Assembly (NCBI RefSeq): GCF_001273845.1
Contig: NZ_JHBW01000069.1
Coordinates: 62,001 to 126,000 of the forward strand
Reading direction: 5' to 3'
Source of the DNA: Leucobacter musarum subsp. musarum
GTDB lineage: Bacteria; Actinomycetota; Actinomycetes; Actinomycetales; Microbacteriaceae
Length of the DNA: 64,000 nucleotides
Positions within the stretch are counted from its first letter, which is position 1. Each line of letters starts with the position of its first letter. The notes under the pieces were generated by a model. That model was not told the origin of the DNA, searched no databases, and saw nothing but the letters and a program-made list of their open reading frames with translations. The position numbers were made by a program, and so were the translations under genes. Shown here one piece after another: positions 23,197 to 30,326 of the stretch.

Positions 23197-24671
23197 GCGG
23201 GCTGCGACGGGCCATCCGCACCACGCTGATGCCGGGGTTCGCCGGGCTCAAGCCTCCGCGTTGGGTGTTCGACGCGATCTCGGGCGGTGTGCACTCGTGG
23301 TGCGTGTACGGCGAGAATGTGCAGGATCAGCCCCAACTCGCCGCGCTCGGCGCCGCGCTCCGTTCGGCCTCGTCCGACCTGATGATCGCGATTGACGAGG
23401 AGGGTGGCGAGGTCACGCGACTGCACTACCGAGAAGGGTCCCCCTATCCCGGCGCGGCCGTGCTCGGTCGCATGGATGACGTCGACGTCACCGAGCGCGT
23501 CGGCGCGCGGGTGGGCCGCGAGCTCCTGTCGTCGGGCTTCACCCTTGCGCTCGGACCCGTCGCCGATGTCAACAGTGACCCGCGCAACCCCGTGATCGGC
23601 ACGCGCAGCTTCGGGGCAGACCCCGAACTGGTCTCCCGTCATGTGAACGCCTGGATTCGCGGCTTGCGCGGCACCGGCGCGGCCGCATGCGCGAAGCATT
23701 TTCCGGGACACGGGGCGACCGCGCTCGATTCGCACCTGCACCTGCCCACAGTGGAGGCCGATGCTGCGCTGCTTGCGGAGCGCGATCTCCCCCCGTTCGC
23801 GGCGGCGATCGCTGCCGGAGTCGACGCGATCATGACCTCGCACATTCTGCTGCCCGAGGTCGACGCGGAGTTCCCCGCGACGTTCAGCGCGCGCATCTTG
23901 CAGGGGATCCTGCGCGAACAACTCGGCTTCGCCGGAGTGATCGTCTCTGACGCGCTCGACATGCAGGGTGCGAGTGCGGAGATCGGTATCCCCGAAGCCG
24001 CGGTGCGGGCGCTCGCCGCCGGGTGCGACCTGCTGTGCCTCGGCACCGGTTCGAGCCCGGAGCTGCTGGCCGAGATCGAGGAGCGCGTGATCGCGGCCGT
24101 GAACGACGGGCGTCTCTCAGCCGACCGACTGCACCGCGCGGCGGAACGCGTCGACGAGCTGCGCTCGCGCGCGGCTCTCGGCATCGCCAGGAGTCGCGCG
24201 ACAGACGCAGCGCTCGCATCCGCGTCGGAGCCGGCCTCGCACCTCGAGCTCGAGCGCATTGCCGCGAGCTTCAATGGCACCGAGGCGGCAGCGCACTGGG
24301 CGGCAGCGCATCCCCGCGCTCGCGTGCTGCGCGTCGAATCCTCCGCGAATCAGGCGGTCGGCGCCGCTCCGTGGGGGCCACCCGCATCTCCGGGCGACAT
24401 CCTCGTCACCGCCGAGACCCCGATGCCGTGGAGCGATGCGCTGCCACCCGGGGCCGCACCGGCCGATGGGATCATCATCGTCGGCCGGGATCTGCACCGG
24501 CACGAGTTCTCGCGCGACGGCATCGCATCGTTGCGCGACGATGGCGTGCCGACACTGACCGTCGAAATGGGCTGGCCCGACCCCGAGTGGGGCGCGGATC
24601 TCGAAACCTCAGGGTCGACGCTCCGCGCGGGCGAAGCCGTGCGGCACCTGCTGGCGGGGAGCACGCGATGA
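23193..24671 (+). CDS. Glycoside hydrolase family 3, NagZ-like beta-N-acetylglucosaminidase
   Basis: This 492-aa GH3 enzyme shows the NagZ-type motif 'CAKHFPGHGATALDSHLHLP', including the Asp-Ser-His dyad used as acid/base by this subgroup, and the nucleophile region 'GVIVSDALDMQGA'. It starts MSGLRRAIRTT with no signal peptide, so it acts in the cytoplasm on imported sugars. A C-terminal region of about 150 residues with 'GIIIVGRDLHRH' looks like a GH3 C-terminal domain. Linked to sugar permeases and a ROK kinase, it probably releases GlcNAc (or a related amino sugar) from oligosaccharides or muropeptides. Confidence 0.9.
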   Translation: MSGLRRAIRTTLMPGFAGLKPPRWVFDAISGGVHSWCVYGENVQDQPQLAALGAALRSASSDLMIAIDEEGGEVTRLHYREGSPYPGAAVLGRMDDVDVTERVGARVGRELLSSGFTLALGPVADVNSDPRNPVIGTRSFGADPELVSRHVNAWIRGLRGTGAAACAKHFPGHGATALDSHLHLPTVEADAALLAERDLPPFAAAIAAGVDAIMTSHILLPEVDAEFPATFSARILQGILREQLGFAGVIVSDALDMQGASAEIGIPEAAVRALAAGCDLLCLGTGSSPELLAEIEERVIAAVNDGRLSADRLHRAAERVDELRSRAALGIARSRATDAALASASEPASHLELERIAASFNGTEAAAHWAAAHPRARVLRVESSANQAVGAAPWGPPASPGDILVTAETPMPWSDALPPGAAPADGIIIVGRDLHRHEFSRDGIASLRDDGVPTLTVEMGWPDPEWGADLETSGSTLRAGEAVRHLLAGSTR

Positions 24672-25675
24672 ACAGCACCCTCCGCGTCGGCATGGATATC
24701 GGCGGCACCAAGACCGAGGCGGTCGCGATCGACGCCGACGGCCGAGTGGTCGCCTCCGTCAGACGGTCGACCGCACCGGGCGCAGAGGCCGTACTCGCGA
24801 CGGCGCAGCGGGCCGTCGACGATCTCGCGTCTGCCGTCGGCCGGCCGGGATCGGAGTTCGCCTCGATCGGCGTCGGCATTCCCGGGCAGATCAACCGCGA
24901 CGCCGGCGAAGTACAGCTCGCATACAACCTCGGCATCGAGCGCCTCGCCCTCGCGCGACGACTCGGTGATCGCGTCGGCGTGCCCGTGGCGCTCGACAAC
25001 GACGTCAATGCCGCTGCGCTCGGCGCGGCGCACCTCATGGGGCTCGATGGCACCGTCGTCTACGTGAACCTGGGCACCGGGCTGGCGAACGGTCTCGTCA
25101 TCGACCGCGTGCTGCAGCGCGGAGCCACGGGGATCTCGGGGGAGATCGGGCACCTCCCGATCGATCCGCTCGGCCGAGCATGCCCGTGCGGGCAGTTCGG
25201 ATGCCTGGAGACCGCGGCCAGCGGATCCGCACTGCGCACATACTGGCCGGGCGGCGGCGAGCACCCCGGCCGGGCCCTGCTCCCGGCGATCGATCGTGGT
25301 GACGCCGAGGCACAGGCGGCGTTCGAGCACCTCGTGCGCGGTACGGCGACGGCACTCCGCATGCTGGTGCTGCTGCTCGACCCGCACACCATCGTCGTTG
25401 GCGGCGGTCTGCGACTCCTCGGGAATCGGTTCTTCGATGCCGTTGAGTCCACCATTGCCGAGTGGGAGGCATCGAGCCCGTTCATCGCGGAGCTGCGGAT
25501 CGCTTCGAGGGTGCGCGTGTTGCCCGAGCACTCCCCCGCCGCGGCAGTCGGCGCCGCGCTCGCAGCCATCGGCGCGCCCAGCAGCACGGCGCCCAGCGAT
25601 ACCGCACCCAGCACCGCCGCGCCCGCCGCCGCAGCACCCGCCGACGGGTCTTGCGCGACCGCCGCGAAGCGTTAG
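24668..25675 (+). CDS. ROK-family sugar kinase, probable N-acetylglucosamine/glucose kinase
   Basis: This 335-aa ROK kinase has the ATP-binding start 'RVGMDIGGTKTEAVAID', the catalytic Asp region 'VPVALDNDVNAAALGA', and the zinc site GEIGHLPIDPLGRACPCG followed by QFGCLE. The C-terminus carries a low-complexity Ala/Pro/Ser tail of about 40 residues. Its ATG overlaps the GH3 stop by 4 nt. Given NagA and NagB nearby, phosphorylation of GlcNAc to GlcNAc-6-phosphate is the most economical role, though glucose or another hexosamine is possible. Confidence 0.88.
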   Translation: MNSTLRVGMDIGGTKTEAVAIDADGRVVASVRRSTAPGAEAVLATAQRAVDDLASAVGRPGSEFASIGVGIPGQINRDAGEVQLAYNLGIERLALARRLGDRVGVPVALDNDVNAAALGAAHLMGLDGTVVYVNLGTGLANGLVIDRVLQRGATGISGEIGHLPIDPLGRACPCGQFGCLETAASGSALRTYWPGGGEHPGRALLPAIDRGDAEAQAAFEHLVRGTATALRMLVLLLDPHTIVVGGGLRLLGNRFFDAVESTIAEWEASSPFIAELRIASRVRVLPEHSPAAAVGAALAAIGAPSSTAPSDTAPSTAAPAAAAPADGSCATAAKR

Positions 25676-25678
25676 CCT
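25673..25678 (+). promoter_or_regulatory. -10 box of a likely leaderless GNAT transcript
   Basis: TAGCCT ends 6 nt before the ATG at 25685, leaving no room for a ribosome-binding site. It overlaps the stop codon region of the kinase gene. Confidence 0.5.
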
Positions 25679-25684
25679 TATTCC

Positions 25685-26137
25685 ATGAGCGATCTGAGAC
25701 TCGAAGAGCTTTCCGCAGCGACCATCGTCGCGGTGAACACGCTGGGCCTCAAACGGGGTCAGGAGCAGTTCATCACTCCGGTCTCGTATGCAGCCGCCGC
25801 AGCCGTGACCCCGGCGCACACTTCATGGCAGCGCGTCGTCCTCAAAGACGACCACGTCGTGGGCTTCATTCACGGCAACTTCGACCCGGATGCGTCGCAA
25901 GAGGAGTTCCGTGCGGCTCTGTGGCGCATCAACGTCGACGCTGAGGTTCAGGGCTCCGGCGTCGGCACGTTCGCGGTCAACGCGCTCATCGAAGAGGCAC
26001 GCCGACGAGGCATCGCGCGGCTGACGGTGCTCTGGGAGCGCGGCGAAGACGGCCCCGAAGCATTCTTCTTGCATATCGGATTCGCCCCGGTCGGTGAAAC
26101 GCCCTACGGCGAGGTCATCGGCGCGATCGACCTGTAA
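25685..26137 (+). CDS. GNAT-family N-acetyltransferase
   Basis: This 150-aa acetyltransferase of the GNAT fold has the acetyl-CoA binding motif as 'VDAEVQGSGVGTFAVNALIEEARRRG' and a final 'FFLHIGFAPVGETPYGEV'. The N-terminal 'ITPVSYAAAAAVTPAHTSWQRVV' resembles spermine/spermidine-type acetyltransferases such as Bacillus PaiA relatives, but the substrate is not certain. It is followed by an EamA exporter gene after only 3 nt, so the two are probably co-transcribed. Confidence 0.85.
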   Translation: MSDLRLEELSAATIVAVNTLGLKRGQEQFITPVSYAAAAAVTPAHTSWQRVVLKDDHVVGFIHGNFDPDASQEEFRAALWRINVDAEVQGSGVGTFAVNALIEEARRRGIARLTVLWERGEDGPEAFFLHIGFAPVGETPYGEVIGAIDL

Positions 26138-26140
26138 GCG

Positions 26141-27049
26141 GTGCTCGGCTCCCTGAGCCGCGAAACACGAGGGGCGATCGTTTCGGTCGCCTCTTCTGTG
26201 TTGTTCGCCGGCATTTACTTCGTCACGCCCTATCTCGCCCCCGCGCCTGCGGAGGCGATCTGGGGCTTGCGCAACCTCGTCACCATCCCGATTATCGTGC
26301 TCGCACTCGTCGTCGTGCGGCAGTGGCACCTGGCGGCTGAGCTCTGGGCGCGCATTCTCCGCCGCCCGGTGCTCGCACTTGGGGTGCTCGCGTGCGGCAT
26401 CTTGGTCGGCCTCCAACTGTGGGTCTTCACGTGGGCGCCGCTGCACGGACGCGGCTTGCAGGTGGCGCTCGGGTACTTCTTGCTGCCGCTCGTGCTGGTG
26501 CTCGTCGGAAAGTTCATCTATCGGGACCGTCTGGTGTGGTGGCAGTGGCTCGCCGCCGGCGTCGCCGCGATCGGCGTGGTCTTCGAGATCGTGCGCGTCG
26601 GCGGCGTTTCCTGGGAGACGTTGCTCGTGTGCATCGGGTACCCGATCTACTTCGTCTTGCGTCGCTCACTCGGGTTCGCCAATCTCGGTGGCATGCTGTG
26701 GGAGTTCATCGCCGTCGCGCCGTTCGCGCTCTTCTTCCTGCTGCACGAACTCATGACCGGCAACTCAATCGCAGAGAACCCGGCGTTGCTCTGGGTCGGT
26801 CCACTCTTCGGCATCGGAACCGGGTTCGCCGTGGTGCTGTACATCGCTGCGTCTCGCATGCTCACCATCAGCATGTTCGGCCTGCTGAGCTACCTCGAGC
26901 CCGCGCTGCTCGTGGTTTCGTCGCTGCTCAACGGCGAGCGCATTGACCCGTCGGAGTTTCCGCTCTATGCCGCGATCTGGGCCGCCGTGTTGGTGCTGAT
27001 CATCGGTGGACTCACAAGGGTACTGCGCCGACCGCGAACGAGCGGCTGA
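26141..27049 (+). CDS. EamA/RarD-family membrane transporter
   Basis: This 302-aa drug/metabolite exporter has ten predicted membrane segments and the RarD signature pattern: an early 'GIYFVTPYLAP' segment, 'IWGLRNLVTIPIIVLALVVV' and a late 'ISMFGLLSYLEPALLVVSSLLNGE'. It begins with GTG at 26141, 3 nt after the GNAT stop. RarD-type proteins are suspected exporters of metabolites. The pairing with an acetyltransferase suggests detoxification or secretion of an acetylated amine, which is an inference. Confidence 0.87.
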   Translation: MLGSLSRETRGAIVSVASSVLFAGIYFVTPYLAPAPAEAIWGLRNLVTIPIIVLALVVVRQWHLAAELWARILRRPVLALGVLACGILVGLQLWVFTWAPLHGRGLQVALGYFLLPLVLVLVGKFIYRDRLVWWQWLAAGVAAIGVVFEIVRVGGVSWETLLVCIGYPIYFVLRRSLGFANLGGMLWEFIAVAPFALFFLLHELMTGNSIAENPALLWVGPLFGIGTGFAVVLYIAASRMLTISMFGLLSYLEPALLVVSSLLNGERIDPSEFPLYAAIWAAVLVLIIGGLTRVLRRPRTSG

Positions 27050-27056
27050 AGCCGGG

Positions 27057-27062
27057 TACAGT
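27057..27062 (+). promoter_or_regulatory. -10 box of a likely leaderless csoR-type transcript
   Basis: TACAGT ends 6 nt before the ATG at 27069, with no ribosome-binding site between. Confidence 0.5.
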
Positions 27063-27068
27063 TCTCGC

Positions 27069-27383
27069 ATGAGCGAAGTGATGGAGGCGGGCTGCGCCGA
27101 ACACACCCACGGGTACATCGAGCACAAGGATGAGCTGCTGAAGCGTCTGCGCCGGGCCGAGGGTCAGGTACGCGGTGTGCAGCGGATGGTGCAGGAAGAC
27201 GCGTACTGCATCGACATCCTCACCCAGGTGTCGGCGGCGACGAAGGCACTCGAACGGGTCGCGCTCGAACTGCTCGATGACCACCTCAAGCACTGCGTCG
27301 CCTCTGCCGCGGCAGAGGGCGGCGAGGTCGCTGCCGAGAAGCTGCACGAAGCGTCAGCCGCCATCGCCCGTCTCGTGCGCTGA
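27069..27383 (+). CDS. CsoR-family metal-sensing repressor
   Basis: This 104-aa all-helical repressor of the CsoR/RcnR family carries the copper-type ligand set Cys47, His72 and Cys76 ('DAYCIDILTQVSAATKAL' and 'DDHLKHCV'), so copper(I) sensing is likely. The DNA-binding surface is 'LLKRLRRAEGQVRGVQRMV'. The ATG at 27069 is used in preference to an earlier one that lies inside the exporter gene. No copper ATPase or chaperone gene is near, so its targets are elsewhere or it controls only itself. Confidence 0.9.
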   Translation: MSEVMEAGCAEHTHGYIEHKDELLKRLRRAEGQVRGVQRMVQEDAYCIDILTQVSAATKALERVALELLDDHLKHCVASAAAEGGEVAAEKLHEASAAIARLVR

Positions 27384-27477
27384 GCGCCACCCGTCGTCTA
27401 CCTCGGTGTTGCCTCGCGTTCACCGCGGCGGAGCACACTGGTACCCGGCAGCATCCGCAGCATCGAAAGGCGTCAGC

Positions 27478-28431
27478 ATGGCAGAAGAACTCGCACCCTC
27501 GCGCGAAGCGCGGTTCGAACTCGCCGGCCCCGGCGACATCGATGTGACGCCCGAGATCGACGAGCTCGATGAACTGCTGGGCGTCGAGACGGGCGAGCAG
27601 GGGCTCGAGGCGGCGTGGCGGCAGGGTTACCCGTACACGGAGAAGCTGTCGCGTCGTGCATACGAGATCGAGAAGCGTCTGCTGCAGATCGAACTGCTCA
27701 AGCTGCAGGCGTGGGTCAAGGAGTCGGGCGAGAAGATCGTCATCCTCTTCGAGGGACGTGACGCCGCGGGCAAGGGCGGCGCGATCAAGCGCTTCACCGA
27801 GCACCTCAACCCGCGCGGTGCTCGAGTCGTCGCACTTGAGATTCCCACCGAACGCGAGCGCACGCAGTGGTACTTCCAGCGCTATGTGCAGCACCTGCCG
27901 TCAGCAGGTGAAATCGTCATGTTCGACCGTTCCTGGTACAACCGTGCCGGAGTCGAGCGCGTCATGGGCTACTGCACGCCACAGCAGTACCTCGAGTTCA
28001 CCCGATCGGCACCCGAGTTCGAACAGATGCTCGTGAACTCGGGCATTCACTTGGTCAAGTTCTGGTTCTCGGTCGGCAAGGCCGAGCAGCACGAGCGCTT
28101 CATGTCGCGCTCCGAGGATCCGGTGAAGCAGTGGAAGCTTTCGCCGACCGACCTCGCGAGCCTCGACAAGTGGAACGACTACACCGAGGCGAAGGAGGCG
28201 ATGTTCTTCTACACGGACACACCCCAGGCCCCTTGGACCGTCGTCAAATCGAACGACAAGAAGCGGGCTCGACTCGAGGCCATGCGCTGGGTGCTCTCGC
28301 GCTTCGACTACCCCGACAAAGATCTCGAGGTCGTCGGCGAGCCCGACTCGCGCCTGATCGGCTCGCCCGCAACCGTGTACGACGAGGGTGAGACGCCGAC
28401 CGGCACCTTCCCTGTCGTCGGCGGGCGTTGA
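27478..28431 (+). CDS. ppk2: Polyphosphate kinase 2 family protein
   Basis: PPK2 enzymes move phosphate between polyphosphate and nucleotides. This 317-aa protein has one PPK2 domain with Walker A-like FEGRDAAGKGGAIKRF, the lid region 'HLNPRGARVVALEIPTERERTQWYFQRYV', Walker B 'GEIVMFDRSWYNRAGVERVMGYC', and 'WKLSPTDLASLDKWNDYTEAKEAMFFYTDT'. The ATG at 27478 has AAAGG 7 nt upstream. The N-terminal 45 residues are acidic and variable. Whether it prefers ADP, GDP or AMP cannot be read from sequence alone. Confidence 0.92.
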   Translation: MAEELAPSREARFELAGPGDIDVTPEIDELDELLGVETGEQGLEAAWRQGYPYTEKLSRRAYEIEKRLLQIELLKLQAWVKESGEKIVILFEGRDAAGKGGAIKRFTEHLNPRGARVVALEIPTERERTQWYFQRYVQHLPSAGEIVMFDRSWYNRAGVERVMGYCTPQQYLEFTRSAPEFEQMLVNSGIHLVKFWFSVGKAEQHERFMSRSEDPVKQWKLSPTDLASLDKWNDYTEAKEAMFFYTDTPQAPWTVVKSNDKKRARLEAMRWVLSRFDYPDKDLEVVGEPDSRLIGSPATVYDEGETPTGTFPVVGGR

Positions 28432-28506
28432 GCCGGCGATCGCCAACCCGAGGAGTCTGAGCGCCAGCCCCTTGCGCCGCCCGCAGCGTCGGGCGACCAT
28501 TGAGGC

Positions 28507-29184
28507 ATGAGCGATCCGGCATTCGATCTCGCACCCGTCAGCGCCGCACCCGAGGCTCAGGTCGAGCCCGATGGCCCTGAGCTGCTCTTCTCCCTTTTCG
28601 CCACATTTCGGGTGAGCTCGTCGCACCCCGTCGTGCTCGATGGCCGCGACGTACCGGGGATCGTGCGCGAACTCGAAGACGTCGCGCGCGAGCTCGACGA
28701 TGAGGGTGTCGTGCTGCGCGGCTGGTACGACGTCAGCGGTGTGCGCTCCGACGCCGATCTGCTGGTCTGGCTGCAGGGCATCGCCCCTGAAGATCTACAG
28801 TGGTCGCTGCGACAGCTGCGCCGCACGGCTCTGCTCGCTCCCCTGATTCGCACCTGGGGCGCACTCGGCATCGTCGTCGACGATGCCGGATCAGTTGTCG
28901 AAGCATCGACTGATCCGCTCGTCGACACGGCGCCCCGACAGTGGCTTTCGATCACGACTGCGACTGCGCACCCCGGCACGGTTCGCGCCGTGTCCGGCGA
29001 CGTCACCGTGCAGGTGGCCGCAGCCCACGGCGTCGGGGATGCCGATTGGATCGTGACGCACGAGGCCGACGAGCTCGCCTGGATCGTGAATCACCTGCGC
29101 GATGCGGGTGACGGCTCAGCGCGGTTGGGTGTGCTCGCCGGCCGTCTCGTCGATCCGGCGGAGATTATCGAGGTGCTGCAGTAA
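28507..29184 (+). CDS. Chlorite-dismutase/HemQ-like protein lacking the haem-ligand segment
   Basis: This 225-aa protein follows actinobacterial HemQ (coproheme decarboxylase) along its length: 'LLFSLFATFRVS', 'VVLRGWYDVSGVRSDADLLVWLQG', 'LRRTALLAPLIRTWGALGIV', 'PRQWLSI' and 'DADWIVTHEADELAWIVNHLRDA'. In normal HemQ the segment after 'PR.WL' holds a conserved YPFVRSYEWY-type stretch with the catalytic Tyr, and then an HG with the proximal His. Here that stretch is replaced by about 25 residues without these residues (TTATAHPGTVRAVSGDV). It therefore probably binds haem poorly or not at all and may be structural or regulatory. It is convergent with ccsB, a cytochrome c assembly gene. Confidence 0.72.
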   Translation: MSDPAFDLAPVSAAPEAQVEPDGPELLFSLFATFRVSSSHPVVLDGRDVPGIVRELEDVARELDDEGVVLRGWYDVSGVRSDADLLVWLQGIAPEDLQWSLRQLRRTALLAPLIRTWGALGIVVDDAGSVVEASTDPLVDTAPRQWLSITTATAHPGTVRAVSGDVTVQVAAAHGVGDADWIVTHEADELAWIVNHLRDAGDGSARLGVLAGRLVDPAEIIEVLQ

Positions 29185-29218
29185 CTGCTGCGCCCCACCG
29201 GGGGCAATGCGGGTCGGT

Positions 29219-30256
29219 CTAGAGGCCCGAGTAGGCGTGCAGGCCCTTGAAGAAGACGTTGACGATCGTGAAGTTGAAGATGACCGCCGTGTAGGCGATG
29301 ATCGACAACCATGCCGAGCGCGTGCCGCGCCATCCGCGCGTCGCACGCGCATGGATGAAGCCGGCGTAGAGCACCCAGATCACGAAGGTCCAGACCTCCT
29401 TGGTGTCCCAGCCCCAGTAACGGCTCCAGGCAGCTTCGGCCCAGATGGAGCCGGCGATGAGCGTGAAGGTCCAGAACACGAACCCGATGATCGCGAGTCG
29501 GTAGGCCAAATCTTCGAGCCGCACCGCGCTCGGGAACGTCGACAGGAATCGCATCGTCGGCTCGCCCCCGATCGCGTTGCGGTTCTCGCGACGCGCCTGC
29601 AGCAACTGCAGTACCGACAAGCCGAACGACAGCGTCAGGAAGCCGACGGCGAGCACGGCGACGAGAATATGGATCACGAGCCAGTACGAATCGAGCGCGG
29701 GCTGCAGCGGCACGATCGCGACGTAGAAGTTCACCTTCGAGACACCGAGGAAGAGGATGGTCATGCCGGTGATGAGTGCTCCGAGGAACCGGAGGTCGAC
29801 GAAGAACTGGGTCACGAGGAAGATGAGCACGATGGCGCAGGTCGCCGTGAGCGCGAACTCGTACATGTTCGCCCACGGCACGCGCTCGGCGCCGATGCCG
29901 CGCATGACGGTGGCCGCGAGGTGCAGCAGGAACCCGAGCACCGTGAGCGAGAACCCGATGCGCAACGTGCGCGAGCGCCGTGCCTTCGATTCGGTGCCGC
30001 CCGACGCCGCACGCGCGGTGCGGGTGAGGGTCGCGACCCCGCCCGTCGACTGCGCACCAGCGCTGCTCGCCGCGGCAGCCGCGGGAATCGTGAGATCGCC
30101 CGAAGCCGCAGCGCGCGCAGAGGTGCGCTCCGCAAGCGCGGCATCGCCGCTTCGGTTCGCAAGGTCGACCGCGTAGAACACGAAGGCGATGGCGTAGACG
30201 ATCATCGCCGAGTACAGGGCGATCGTCGAATAGTGTTCCAGCTCGGGGGTCAGCAC
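29219..30256 (-). CDS. ccsB: Cytochrome c biogenesis protein CcsB/CcsA-like
   Basis: This 345-aa polytopic membrane protein handles haem for attachment to apocytochrome c (system II). The tryptophan-rich WWD-type signature appears as 'WAEAAWSRYWGWDTKEVWTF', with flanking His in 'DSYWLVIHILVAV' and 'AGFIHARA'. A hydrophilic Ala/Ser-rich loop of about 60 residues follows the first membrane segment. The start is GTG at 30254-30256, with GAGGG close upstream and a TACCCT -10 box 8 nt away. The usual partners ResB/CcsB-type and CcdA are not in the window. Confidence 0.9.
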   Translation of the reverse strand: MLTPELEHYSTIALYSAMIVYAIAFVFYAVDLANRSGDAALAERTSARAAASGDLTIPAAAAASSAGAQSTGGVATLTRTARAASGGTESKARRSRTLRIGFSLTVLGFLLHLAATVMRGIGAERVPWANMYEFALTATCAIVLIFLVTQFFVDLRFLGALITGMTILFLGVSKVNFYVAIVPLQPALDSYWLVIHILVAVLAVGFLTLSFGLSVLQLLQARRENRNAIGGEPTMRFLSTFPSAVRLEDLAYRLAIIGFVFWTFTLIAGSIWAEAAWSRYWGWDTKEVWTFVIWVLYAGFIHARATRGWRGTRSAWLSIIAYTAVIFNFTIVNVFFKGLHAYSGL

Positions 30257-30264
30257 AGTCCCTC

Positions 30265-30270
30265 AGGGTA
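30265..30270 (-). promoter_or_regulatory. -10 box of ccsB
   Basis: TACCCT on the minus strand ends 8 nt before the GTG start of ccsB, consistent with a leaderless or nearly leaderless transcript. Confidence 0.4.
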
Positions 30271-30313
30271 GCCGATGATGCTGGGAAATCTGCACTCGGC
30301 CGTCGCGCTTCCG

Positions 30314-30319
30314 TACACT
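30314..30319 (+). promoter_or_regulatory. -10 box of a likely leaderless GDPD transcript
   Basis: TACACT ends 7 nt before the ATG at 30327, with no ribosome-binding site visible. Confidence 0.5.
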
Positions 30320-30326
30320 GTGGACT

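Noticed and set aside
23639-24280. Minus-strand frames inside the GH3 gene and similar long antisense frames elsewhere
   Set aside because: They have no recognisable domains and mirror the codon bias of the sense genes, as expected in high-GC DNA.
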